From positions 1-64,000 of the forward strand of contig DNUE01000013.1 of assembly GCA_003508005.1 (NCBI GenBank): a stretch of DNA of 64,000 bases, read 5' to 3'. Source of the stretch: Desulfobulbaceae bacterium (GTDB taxonomy: Bacteria; Desulfobacterota; Desulfobulbia; Desulfobulbales; Desulfobulbaceae). Both the position numbers and the translations under genes were made by a program. Positions 1-8,689 of this stretch are shown here, piece by piece. The notes beneath the pieces are model-generated. The model had not been told where the DNA came from, searched no databases, and worked only from the letters and a program-made list of their open reading frames with translations. Within the stretch, counting starts at the first letter, position 1. Every line of letters starts with the position of its first letter.

Positions 1-247
1 CGCGGCAGGTCATCTGGATGACCGGTTCCACTCCCTCGCTTTGCGCAATGAGGCCGGCACCGATGCTCGACATGCGGACAATCGCGGTCTGGCAGTCGGT
101 AATATTGACGGCGTCAACGTTGCCGCGCAAAAGTCGGGCCTTGCTCCTGACTACCTCCGGGTCACTGTTTTTCGGCGGGCCAAGCTCACCGGTCACGGCA
201 AAACCGCCGCTGGTAAGCACGCGCTCGAGATTGCTCCCCGATTTCAT
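1..247 (-). CDS. metF: Methylenetetrahydrofolate reductase (MetF family), N-terminal part
   Basis: Only the first 82 codons lie in the window; the gene runs off the left edge. The start ATG is preceded by a clear AGGAGG a few bases upstream. The N-terminus reads like MetF: a TGELGPPKN motif near residue 18 and a NITDCQ motif near residue 50, followed by RMSS and a QMTCR stretch that matches the folate/FAD barrel start. MetF reduces 5,10-methylene-THF to 5-methyl-THF, the last folate step of the methyl branch of the Wood-Ljungdahl pathway. It lies 80 nt downstream of cooS on the same strand, which supports a C1-metabolism operon. Family call from visible motifs only; the C-terminal half is unseen. 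Confidence 0.85.
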   Translation of the reverse strand, partial: MKSGSNLERVLTSGGFAVTGELGPPKNSDPEVVRSKARLLRGNVDAVNITDCQTAIVRMSSIGAGLIAQSEGVEPVIQMTCR

Positions 248-327
248 CCATCCTCCTCGTCGAGAATATATCAACGGCCTGCCGTCTCCTGCGGCCGGCC
301 ATGTTGCCTGCCCCGGTCGGGCGGCGA

Positions 328-2322
328 TCAGCGGCTCCCGGCTTTGCCGCCGCAACCCATGCCTGGCAGTGACTGGCCCTCGATTCCGCGACGCATGGCC
401 ATGTCAAAAAGGACACGGTCCTGCTTCTTGTTGATGCCAAGGGCCTCGCGCTTCTGGTCAATGGCCTTGATCATCTTGTGCGCCAGCTTGACGGGATCCT
501 CTTCCACATCCCAGCAGGCCCCGTACAGATCCTTCATCCCCCTGAGCATGAAGTCGGTGAACTTTTTGGCGCCCTGAATGGGCAGGTTCTGGAAGATGAC
601 ATGGGCCCCGGAGCTGACGAAGTACTGGCCAATGGCCACTGCCTTTTCGGACATATACAGCGGGGCGGTGCCGCAGGCAGGGAGTTCGGAGATGTCCTCG
701 CCCAAGCCGCCTTCCAGAACCATCTCGGTCAGGGCAATCAGCAGGCGGCTGTTGTCCACGCAGGATCCGACATGCAGCACCGGCGGCATGCCCACCGTTT
801 CGCAGACCTCCGCCAGGCCAGGGCCGGCGTACTCCCCGGCCGCCTCAGGCCGCATCAGGCCGCGGCGGCCCAGGGCGGAAGCGGCGCAGCCGGTGGCCAG
901 CACCAGGACGTTATTTTTGATCAGTTCGGTGGCGATCTTGAAATGGACATCATCGGCGTACTTGAAGTGTTCGCAGCCGACGATGGCGCCCACGCCCTTA
1001 ATCCGGCCGTTGATAATATTGTCATTCAAAGGCCGGTAGGAGGAGCGGAAGCGGCCGCCGAGCATATAATTGATGCTTTCGTGGCTGAAGCCCACCACCA
1101 CGTCGAATTTTTTGTCCTTGGGGATATAATGGGCGCCGCGTTTTTTGAAGTTGCCGATGGCGTGCCTGAGGATCGTCTTGGCCGAGTTCATCGCATCATC
1201 TTCTTCGAACTGGATGTGGATGGCGTCGGGCATCTTGGCCCGGTAGTTGGTGGTGATGATGTCGGTGTGCATCGCCTTCGCCACCTGGGCCACTGACTGC
1301 ATCACGCACTGCACGTCCACGACCATGGCCTCCACCGCGCCGGTGGCCAGAACCATCTCCTGCTGGATAAAAGAGCCTGCAACCGGGATGCCCCGGCGCA
1401 TCAGGATCTCGTTGCCGGTGCAGCAGACGCCGGCCAGGTTGATGCCTTTGGCCCCTACCAGCTTGGCCAGTTCCTGAATGTCCTCCTGTTCGGCGGCCAG
1501 GCACAGGGACTCGGCCAGCAGAGGCTCATGGCCGTGCACGGTGACGTTGACGTGGTCTTCCTTGAGGCAGCCCAGATCAACGATGGCCCGCTTAGGCACC
1601 GGGGTGCCGAACATGATGTCGGTCAGCTCGGTGGACAGCATGGAGGCACCCCAGCCGTCGGCAAGGGCGCAGCGGGCGCCCTGCAGCATGATGTTCCGGT
1701 AATCCTGATCAACGCCGATATGGGTGCGGTGCATCAGTTCCACCACCTCCCGGTCGATCCCGCGCGGCTCCACCCCGACTTTCTTCCAGATTTCCCGCTG
1801 CTTTTTCGGTGCGCGCTGGAGCATGGTCAGGGTTCCGTCCTGCTGGCCAAATTCGGCCAGGGCCTTTTCGCCAAGTTCCAGGGCAATCTCGTTCTTGTCG
1901 CGGCCCTCGGTCTCGATGCCGAACACCTTGGCCATCTTGTGCAGCTTGTCCACGTCCTGGATGGTGTGCGGGGTTGCCCCCTTGGCAGTAGCGATGAAGC
2001 CGCGGACCATTTCCCGGGCGTGGTCGGTGTGGGCTGCCGAGCCGGCCGCGATGATCCTCGCCAGGTTGCGCGAGACGACGGTATCGGCGGTGGCGCCGCA
2101 GACGCCGAGCATGCTTTCCACGCCGTCGATGATCTGGCAGGGCCCCATGTTGCAGATCCGACAGCAGGTCCCGCCGGAGCCGAACAGGCAGCTGGACATG
2201 CCCCGGCTCTCGATCCGGTCGTAGGCGGTGCGAACTTTCCTGCCCAGGTCCTGACTGAGCAGTTCCAGGGTCGAGGCGTTGGTTATTTCATTGCACCTGT
2301 CGCAGCCGATTGATTTGACCAT
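328..2322 (-). CDS. cooS: Anaerobic Ni-Fe carbon monoxide dehydrogenase catalytic subunit
   Basis: A 664-residue CODH catalytic subunit (family about 630-670). It interconverts CO and CO2 at a Ni-4Fe-5S C-cluster. The D-cluster Cys pair is at residues 7 and 10 (CDRC) and the B-cluster Cys at about 45-62 (CCRICNMGPC). C-cluster ligand regions follow in order: the HGHEP histidine, GVCCTGNE, GCEHF, ATGCAAS and HVGSCVDNS. It sits between folD (75 nt upstream) and metF (80 nt downstream). This suggests a role in the carbonyl branch of the Wood-Ljungdahl pathway, or CO oxidation, rather than a CooF/hydrogenase unit. No acetyl-CoA synthase subunit is in the window, so coupling to acsB is inference. 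The ATG start gives the usual N-terminal D-cluster position. Confidence 0.96.
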   Translation of the reverse strand: MVKSIGCDRCNEITNASTLELLSQDLGRKVRTAYDRIESRGMSSCLFGSGGTCCRICNMGPCQIIDGVESMLGVCGATADTVVSRNLARIIAAGSAAHTDHAREMVRGFIATAKGATPHTIQDVDKLHKMAKVFGIETEGRDKNEIALELGEKALAEFGQQDGTLTMLQRAPKKQREIWKKVGVEPRGIDREVVELMHRTHIGVDQDYRNIMLQGARCALADGWGASMLSTELTDIMFGTPVPKRAIVDLGCLKEDHVNVTVHGHEPLLAESLCLAAEQEDIQELAKLVGAKGINLAGVCCTGNEILMRRGIPVAGSFIQQEMVLATGAVEAMVVDVQCVMQSVAQVAKAMHTDIITTNYRAKMPDAIHIQFEEDDAMNSAKTILRHAIGNFKKRGAHYIPKDKKFDVVVGFSHESINYMLGGRFRSSYRPLNDNIINGRIKGVGAIVGCEHFKYADDVHFKIATELIKNNVLVLATGCAASALGRRGLMRPEAAGEYAGPGLAEVCETVGMPPVLHVGSCVDNSRLLIALTEMVLEGGLGEDISELPACGTAPLYMSEKAVAIGQYFVSSGAHVIFQNLPIQGAKKFTDFMLRGMKDLYGACWDVEEDPVKLAHKMIKAIDQKREALGINKKQDRVLFDMAMRRGIEGQSLPGMGCGGKAGSR

Positions 2323-2397
2323 ATTCTGTTTCCTCCGCTCTCGTCAGAGTTCGGAAGGCGAGCCGCTTCCGCGGGCCTTTCCGGTTCGTCTGTTCTG

Positions 2398-3285
2398 TTA
2401 CGCCAGGCCGGCGTGCTGTTTTGCTGCCTGAACGGTGTTTTTCATCAGCATGGTGATGGTCATGGGGCCTACGCCGCCGGGAACCGGGGTGATGGCCGCA
2501 GCCTTCTCCTTGACCGAGTCAAACTCGACATCACCGGCGAGGATCGCCTTGCCGCTGTCCGTCATGCCGACGCGGTTGACGCCGACATCGATGACCACCA
2601 CGCCCTCCTTCACCTGGTCCGCCTTGATCATGTTTGCCACGCCGGCCGCGACGATCAGAATGTCTGCCCGCCTAGTATGGAATTCCATGTCCCTGGTCCG
2701 GGTATGGCAGAGGGTAACCGTGGCATTGCCGCCGGGACGCTTTTGCAGCATCAGGTTGGCCACCGGCTTGCCGACGATATTGGAGCGCCCGATCACCACC
2801 ACCTCGGCGCCGCTGGTCTGCACGCCGGAACGCTGCAGCAGCTCCAGCACTCCGTGCGGCGTGCACGGCAGAAAGCACTTTTCACCGAGCATCATTTTGC
2901 CAACGTTGACCGGATGAAATCCGTCCACATCCTTGTCCGGATCAATGGCAAAGAGCACCTTGGCCTCGTTGATATGCTTGGGCAGGGGCAACTGCACCAG
3001 AATACCATGGATATTCAAGTCCTTGTTGTACTTGCCGACGATGGCCAGCAGGTCCTGTTCGCTGGTGTCGGCGGGCAGGGTCACCTGCTCGGAATGGATA
3101 CCCAGGGCATGGGCGGTCTTGTTTTTCGCGGCCACATAGGACTGGGAGGCCGGGTCCTCGCCCACCAGAATGGTCACCAGGCCGGGGACCAGGTTGTGCT
3201 TCCGGCGGAGATCATCGACCTCTGTTTTCAGCTCCTCGCGGATTGCCTTTGCCGTTTCGGTACCACTGATAATTTTTGCACCCAT
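2398..3285 (-). CDS. folD: Bifunctional methylene-THF dehydrogenase / methenyl-THF cyclohydrolase
   Basis: A full-length 295-residue FolD. It oxidises 5,10-methylene-THF to methenyl-THF with NAD(P) and hydrolyses it to 10-formyl-THF; in acetogenic metabolism it runs in reverse. The catalytic YVAAKNK motif (Tyr and Lys near residue 50), the VQLPLP loop, VDGFHPVN and the dinucleotide-binding GRSNIVGKP motif near residue 166 are all present, as is the C-terminal PVPGGVGPMT motif. It is the first gene of the minus-strand folD-cooS-metF run and has an AGAGGATG ribosome binding site. The AT-rich region upstream probably carries its promoter. Confidence 0.96.
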   Translation of the reverse strand: MGAKIISGTETAKAIREELKTEVDDLRRKHNLVPGLVTILVGEDPASQSYVAAKNKTAHALGIHSEQVTLPADTSEQDLLAIVGKYNKDLNIHGILVQLPLPKHINEAKVLFAIDPDKDVDGFHPVNVGKMMLGEKCFLPCTPHGVLELLQRSGVQTSGAEVVVIGRSNIVGKPVANLMLQKRPGGNATVTLCHTRTRDMEFHTRRADILIVAAGVANMIKADQVKEGVVVIDVGVNRVGMTDSGKAILAGDVEFDSVKEKAAAITPVPGGVGPMTITMLMKNTVQAAKQHAGLA

Positions 3286-3876
3286 GGGTCATCCTCTTTA
3301 TCACAAAAAAAAGCATCAATTAAATGTTTTCTATCTGCTCAAAATGAAACGATTTTCTGATAATGAGCGAGAACATATGTCAGGGCTTTATGAAAAGCGT
3401 AAAAATTAATATTTTATCGGGAAAATAATATATTTCAAGGAGAAATCGACATATCAAAGTTTTCATTGTACAGGAACAACAAGCTGATTATACGTTTTAA
3501 TTTAACAATTTTACCATTCAGCGGCAGCAGTTTTTTTACTCTACGAATTATTTTTACTATTTATTGAAAGCGTTTTGTCCAAAAAAAACGAAAAAGGGGT
3601 GGAGAGCCCGGCAGGCGCCGCCTGACAAAGGAGCAAAACGACAGCGTATTGAGCAAAGGGGACGCCGCCAGCAGCCCTGCCCGGTTCTATGTCAAAATGA
3701 TGACCGAGATCCGCCTGGAGCGCTGTCCTCCCTGCCGCATGCCGCTGCCGCCGTGCTTCGAAACAGCGCTCTTCCAGGAGTTGCACGGTTTCTTGTGGCA
3801 AAATATTGCTATTCAGCTATATTTAATGGTTTATATTTTTCAACCAGACAGTTTCAGGACCGTAAGGTTATCTTTT
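3286..3876. other. Divergent intergenic region between folD and rng
   Basis: About 590 nt without a convincing gene. The folD-proximal half (about 3300-3600) is strongly AT-rich and is the likely promoter zone for folD. From about 3600 to 3800 the composition becomes GC-rich and contains a small palindrome (CAGGCG-C-CGCCTG near 3612). The rng reading frame stays open through this part back to 3649, but that upstream sequence does not resemble RNase G. No riboswitch or tRNA was recognised. Confidence 0.5.
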
Positions 3877-5403
3877 ATGTATACAGACATTCTCATCAAC
3901 GCAACACCCTACGAAAATCGCATCGCCCTTGTTGACAGCGGCAATCTCCTCGAATTCTACATCGAGCGGCCTTTGGAACAGGGACTGGTGGGCAATATCT
4001 ACTGCGGCCGGGTAGTCAGGGTTCTGCCCGGCATGCAGGCGGCGTTTGTGGACATCGGCCTGGAGCGGGCCGGGTTTCTCTATGTGGATGACGTGCTGAT
4101 CTCCACCTGCGAGTTGGAGCGCAGGATGGCAAGCCATGAGCATCCGCCCGCCTTCATCTTTCCCGCGGAAGATATCCGCCCGATCCCCGCTGGTTCCCAG
4201 CCGGGAATAGCAGACCTGCTCAAGGAGGGCCAGAATGTCCTGGTGCAGATCTCCAAGGAACCCATCGGCACCAAGGGGGCGCGGCTGACCTGCCACATCA
4301 CCCTGCCCGGCCGTAACCTGGTGTTCATGCCGCTCACCGACCACATCGGCATCTCCAGAAAGATCGAGGATGAGGAGATCCGCCAGAATCTGCGCGAAAA
4401 GATTGAAGCCCTGCGTCCGCCGGGAACGGGGTTCATTGTGCGCACCGTGGCCGAGCATGCTCCCGAGGCCGAGTTGGAGGCGGACATGGAGTTTCTCCTC
4501 ATGCTTTGGGACGACATCAAGTCGCAATGCGGAAGAGTCTCGGTCCCAAGTCTTGTCTACAAGGACCTGGACATGATTCTCCGTTCCGTGCGGGACCTGT
4601 TCACCGAGGATGTCCGGGAGCTGATCGTCGACGCAAAACCGGTCTATGAGCGGTTGCTGGCCTTCATGCAGACCTTTGCCCCCGAATTGAAAGGCAAGAT
4701 CGTCTTCTATGACCGGGACGTCCCGCTCTTCGAGTCCTACGGGATCGAGGTGGACATCAACCGTGCCCTGGACCGCAAGGTATGGCTCCGCTCGGGTGGC
4801 TACATCATCATCGAGACCACCGAGGCCCTCACCGTCATTGATGTGAACACCGGCCGTTTTGTCGGCAAGAAAGACCAGGCGGAGACCATCTTCAAGACCA
4901 ACATGGAGGCGGTCAAGGAGATTGCCTACCAGTTGCGCCTTCGCAATATCTGCGGGATAATCATCGTCGATTTCATCGACATGGACAACGAGGCGCACCG
5001 GGAAGAACTGTTCCTGGCCTTCCAGGATGCGATAAGGAAAGACAAGAACCGGGTCAACATTCTCAAAATTTCGGAATTCGGCCTGGTGCAGATGACCAGG
5101 AAGCGTTCTCTCGAAAACCTGGCGCAGATGATGTGCGAACCCTGCATGTACTGCGAGGGTGAAGGTATCGTCAAGTCACGCCGGACGACCTGTTACGAGA
5201 TATTCCGCAAGATATCCCGGGATGCGGCAAGGATCTCCGGCAACAAGGTCTATATCAAGGTGCACCCCCTGGTGGCGGACATGCTCCTGGAGGAGGAGAC
5301 CCAGTATATCGAAGCACTGCAAAAGGAAACCGGCAAGCAGTTCACCATCACTCCTCTCCGGGATACCCATATCAGTCGCTACGAGATATCCTGGGGTGAT
5401 TAA
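3877..5403 (+). CDS. rng: Ribonuclease G/E family endoribonuclease
   Basis: I start the gene at the ATG of the MYTDILIN sequence, giving 508 residues (E. coli RNase G is 489). The frame is open 76 codons further upstream, but that part has no family resemblance, and an AAGG lies about 10 nt before this ATG. The protein has an N-terminal S1-type segment (GNIYCGRVVRVLPGMQAAFV), the catalytic VIDVNTGRFVGKK region and VDFIDM, which together carry the metal-binding Asp residues, and the CEPCMYCEGEG zinc-link motif near the end. RNase G/E enzymes cut single-stranded AU-rich RNA and mature rRNA. It lacks the long C-terminal degradosome scaffold of RNase E. Confidence 0.93.
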   Translation: MYTDILINATPYENRIALVDSGNLLEFYIERPLEQGLVGNIYCGRVVRVLPGMQAAFVDIGLERAGFLYVDDVLISTCELERRMASHEHPPAFIFPAEDIRPIPAGSQPGIADLLKEGQNVLVQISKEPIGTKGARLTCHITLPGRNLVFMPLTDHIGISRKIEDEEIRQNLREKIEALRPPGTGFIVRTVAEHAPEAELEADMEFLLMLWDDIKSQCGRVSVPSLVYKDLDMILRSVRDLFTEDVRELIVDAKPVYERLLAFMQTFAPELKGKIVFYDRDVPLFESYGIEVDINRALDRKVWLRSGGYIIIETTEALTVIDVNTGRFVGKKDQAETIFKTNMEAVKEIAYQLRLRNICGIIIVDFIDMDNEAHREELFLAFQDAIRKDKNRVNILKISEFGLVQMTRKRSLENLAQMMCEPCMYCEGEGIVKSRRTTCYEIFRKISRDAARISGNKVYIKVHPLVADMLLEEETQYIEALQKETGKQFTITPLRDTHISRYEISWGD

Positions 5404-5422
5404 AGGGAAGCGCGCGGTTAAA

Positions 5423-5508
5423 ATCGGCATCGGCATCGACGCGGTTTCCCTGGCGGCCAGCCGCTTCAACGCAAACGGCAGTATTACGATACCGATGCCA
5501 ACCCCGAT
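5423..5508. repeat. Imperfect inverted GGCATC / GATACC tract
   Basis: Two arms built from a six-base unit face each other downstream of rng: ATCGGCATCGGCATCG at the left and CGATACCGATGCC followed by CCCCGATACC at the right. A related tract (GATCCCGATTCCGATACC) occurs at about 20599. Such GAT(A/G/C)CC runs are familiar low-complexity intergenic tracts in related genomes. It may also act as a weak transcription stop after rng. Confidence 0.4.
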
Positions 5509-5618
5509 ACCAAGAGGTAACAGTTGGCGTCCGTTGTCTTGATTTTTTGCCTGCCGCTTTGCCAAAGCCGTCGCGCTTAATCAAACTGTATGAATATGTA
5601 ACCCCTAGAACTCGCGAC

Positions 5619-7004
5619 ATGACAAACGAAAATAAAATGAAAACCCATTCTTCTGATAAGCACCTGCGCTTCGCCAGCACCCTGCTCCTGACCGTTATCC
5701 TGGTGATGGCGGTCGTTCTCGGGGCAGGCGCCTTTCTCCTGTTTGAAAGAGAAAAGCCGGTGGTCACCCTGCCGCATGAGATCAACTATCTGGGCAAGCA
5801 GACCGAGATCCCCTTCACCGTGACCGACCAGAAAAACGGCCTGCGCAGCGTCGTGGTCACCGTGCTCCAGAACGGCGAGGAACAGGAACTCCTGGCCCAG
5901 AGCTTTGACCGGCGGGGCTGGTTTCGAAATGCAGGGCCTGACCGGATAGAGAACAAGGCCCTCTTTGACCTGGCCAAGACCAGGCTGAAGGAAGGCCCCG
6001 CCGAGGTGGTGATCACCGCTCGGGATTTTTCGTTCGCCGGCACCTTCCAGGGCAACACCACCATCCACCGCCTGTCCGTGGAGGTGGACACCAAGGCCCC
6101 CAAAATCAGCCTGCAGCACTCCCAGCGGTATATCAGGCCTGGCGGCAGCGGCATCGTCGTCTATGACCTCTCTGAACCATCGCCGGAGCACGGGGCCCTG
6201 GTCAATGACCTGTTCTTCCCAGGCTTTCCGCTCAACAGCAAAGAAAACCGCTATATCGTTTACATCGCCCTGCCCTGGGACAGTAAAGGGGTGCAGAACA
6301 GCCGGGTCGTTGCCAAAGATCAGGCCGGCAACGAGGGGAGCGCTTCATTTACCGCGGTGTTCAAAAATGTCCGGGAAAAGTCGGATACGATCACTGTCGG
6401 CGACGGGTTCCTGAGCAGCAAGATCCCGGAGTTTGAAGAGCATTACCCGGAAATGACCGGCTCCCTCATCGACAAGTACCTCTTTGTCAACAACGAAGTG
6501 CGCAACCGCAACGCCGCCACCATTCAGGAGCTGTGCAGCAAGCCGGCGGCAGAGCAGCTGTGGCAGAACCAGTTCGCCAGGATGCCCGGTCAGACCATGG
6601 CGGGTTTTGCCGAGGAACGGACCTATTTGTACCAGGGAAAGGAGATTGACCGCCAGACCCACCTGGGCATCGATATTGCCTCCATCGCCAACTCGGCGAT
6701 CAAGGCCGCCAACCGGGGCAAGGTGATCTTTGCCGAGTACCTGGGGATTTACGGCAACATGGTGCTCATTGACCACGGCCAGGGGGTTTTCAGCCTGTAC
6801 TCGCACCTGAGCCGGATCGAGACCGCGCCCGGCGCGGAAGTCGACCGGAACACGGTGATCGCCTATTCCGGGGCAACAGGAATGGCCGGTGGCGACCACC
6901 TGCACTTCAGCATGCTGATCCACGGCATGTTTGTCACCCCCATTGAGTGGTGGGATCAGCACTGGATTGATGTCAATATCAAGGAAATTGTCAGCCAGCT
7001 GTAA
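5619..7004 (+). CDS. M23 family metallopeptidase, membrane-anchored
   Basis: An inner-membrane-anchored LytM-type peptidase of about 461 residues, predicted to act on periplasmic peptidoglycan. One N-terminal transmembrane helix (FASTLLLTVILVMAVVLGAG) is followed by a roughly 300-residue beta-rich periplasmic part of unknown fold. The C-terminal M23 domain has the metal ligands in HLGIDIAS (H-x(3)-D) and the final HLHF (H-x-H). The frame extends to 5547, but the extra residues look non-coding; the ATG at 5619 or the one at 5637 is more likely. It may be an endopeptidase or a non-catalytic amidase activator, although the complete ligand set favours catalysis. It starts a plus-strand run of envelope genes. 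Confidence 0.88.
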   Translation: MTNENKMKTHSSDKHLRFASTLLLTVILVMAVVLGAGAFLLFEREKPVVTLPHEINYLGKQTEIPFTVTDQKNGLRSVVVTVLQNGEEQELLAQSFDRRGWFRNAGPDRIENKALFDLAKTRLKEGPAEVVITARDFSFAGTFQGNTTIHRLSVEVDTKAPKISLQHSQRYIRPGGSGIVVYDLSEPSPEHGALVNDLFFPGFPLNSKENRYIVYIALPWDSKGVQNSRVVAKDQAGNEGSASFTAVFKNVREKSDTITVGDGFLSSKIPEFEEHYPEMTGSLIDKYLFVNNEVRNRNAATIQELCSKPAAEQLWQNQFARMPGQTMAGFAEERTYLYQGKEIDRQTHLGIDIASIANSAIKAANRGKVIFAEYLGIYGNMVLIDHGQGVFSLYSHLSRIETAPGAEVDRNTVIAYSGATGMAGGDHLHFSMLIHGMFVTPIEWWDQHWIDVNIKEIVSQL

Positions 7005-7104
7005 AGGCGCCAGCATTGGGGCAGGTTTTGCGGCAGGTTATGGCCCGGCGATAATCAGCGAAAAACACCCTGTAAGATAGAAAGGAAGCAGCGGCAACCA
7101 GACC

Positions 7105-8529
7105 ATGACCAGACCAAGCATCCTGCCCCTTCTTCTCTACAGCTATATTGCGACGGAGATGCTTGCCCCGTTCTTTGCAAGCTTTCTCATTCTCTACAGC
7201 GTCTTTTTTCTCATCCGCCTCATGCCGCTCCTGGATATCGTCCTCGAACTGCGGATCGGGTTTGCCGATTTTATCAGGCTGTTCTGCTACATCTTCCCGC
7301 ACATGCTGCTGTACGTCATCCCCATGGCCAGCATGGCCGGGGTCATCATCGGCTTCACCCGCCTGACCAACGAACGGGAAATATTGGTGCTCAAGTCCTG
7401 TGGAGTCAGCCTCCGCCAGCTGCTTCCCCCTGTCCTGGTTCTGTCACTGGCCATTTCGGCGCTGACCGGCTTATTTTCCGTGCAGCTGATCCCTGCCGGG
7501 GATATCGCCATGAAGCAGTTGATGTTCCAGCTGGCCAAGGAAAAGATCGACAAGGGTCTGCAGGCCCGCACTTTTTCCGAGGCCCTAGGCGACCTGGTGG
7601 TCTATGTGGACGAGATCGATGCGCAGAACCGCTGGCATGGGGTCTATGTCTCCGACAAGCGGAACAGGCTGCAGCCAATCATCATCATGGCCGAGGGAGG
7701 GCACCTGGACGCCGAGATCGACCGGATGCTGGTCACGGTAGTGCTTGAAAAAGGTACTTTGCACAATGCCGAGGGCAAGGAAAACCAGGTAATCCGTTTC
7801 CAACGCTACCAGATGCAGATCCCGCTCATGCCGCCGACCAGGATCGGCGGTGACGATGTGACGGTGATAAGCCGGGGCTCCATGACCCAGGACCAGCTCC
7901 TCCGGGCCGCCAAAAAGTACGGCCCCGATACGCGGCACGGAGTGGTCTTCCTGACCGAATATTATGACCGGCTGATCCTGCCGGTGGGTTGCTTCATCCT
8001 CAGCCTGCTCGGTTTCCCGCTGGGCATGCAGACCGGCCCCGGGCGCAGGGCAACCGGCATCCCGCTGGGACTGTTTTTTTTCATCCTCTATTACGTGCTG
8101 TATACCGCCGGCCGGTTGCTGAGCGAGAACCTTCTGGTCCCGACCCTGGTGGGGATGTGGCTCCCCAGCGTACTGTTTGCCGCTCTCACTCTCTATGTAT
8201 TCCGCCGGGTTGAGCGGGAGCGGACCATTATTCCGGAACGGCTGCTAAACCTGATTCTCGATCTGCTGGACAACTATATTTTTCCATTCTTCCGGTGGAC
8301 CAGGAAATTTTTCATGCGCTGCCTGCACAGGCATCAGCAGGAATACATTCCCTATCAGGACAAAGCCGCGCCCGACGGCATGCAGGTCCACGCCAGCATC
8401 GAAGACAGGATATATCACCTGCCTGGCTGCGAATTGTATGACAGCCCCCGCTGCAACCTGAAATTCAAGGACGCCAAAGTCGCGGTGGAGGCAGGATTCA
8501 AGCCATGCAGGCTCTGCAACGATTCATAA
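7105..8529 (+). CDS. LptF/LptG family LPS-export permease with extra Cys-rich C-terminal domain
   Basis: YjgP/YjgQ-type permease: an N-terminal membrane bundle starting SYIATEMLAPFFASFLI, a central periplasmic beta-jellyroll region (about residues 120-270), and three more helices around 290-370. LptF and LptG pair with LptB2 to pull lipopolysaccharide from the inner membrane. At 474 residues it is about 100 longer than usual. The extra tail ends in a small module, IYHLPGCELYDSPRC through KPCRLC, with Cys spacing and a GFKPCRLC ending like the Ada-type metal-binding domain. Only one permease gene is visible here, so I do not assign F or G. The neighbouring glycosyltransferase fits an LPS context. 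Confidence 0.85.
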   Translation: MTRPSILPLLLYSYIATEMLAPFFASFLILYSVFFLIRLMPLLDIVLELRIGFADFIRLFCYIFPHMLLYVIPMASMAGVIIGFTRLTNEREILVLKSCGVSLRQLLPPVLVLSLAISALTGLFSVQLIPAGDIAMKQLMFQLAKEKIDKGLQARTFSEALGDLVVYVDEIDAQNRWHGVYVSDKRNRLQPIIIMAEGGHLDAEIDRMLVTVVLEKGTLHNAEGKENQVIRFQRYQMQIPLMPPTRIGGDDVTVISRGSMTQDQLLRAAKKYGPDTRHGVVFLTEYYDRLILPVGCFILSLLGFPLGMQTGPGRRATGIPLGLFFFILYYVLYTAGRLLSENLLVPTLVGMWLPSVLFAALTLYVFRRVERERTIIPERLLNLILDLLDNYIFPFFRWTRKFFMRCLHRHQQEYIPYQDKAAPDGMQVHASIEDRIYHLPGCELYDSPRCNLKFKDAKVAVEAGFKPCRLCNDS

Positions 8530-8689
8530 ACCGGCGTAGCCGCCTGTTCATGGATGACCGCTGGCTCGGCACCATGACCGGCGACCTGCGCTTTCCCATC
8601 ACGTGTATCCATCCACCTGCTGGTCATGGCATCTCCCTGCCCGGAAGGAGGGCGCATGAGAGCGGGCCGCGACTATCCGGGAATGGCTT

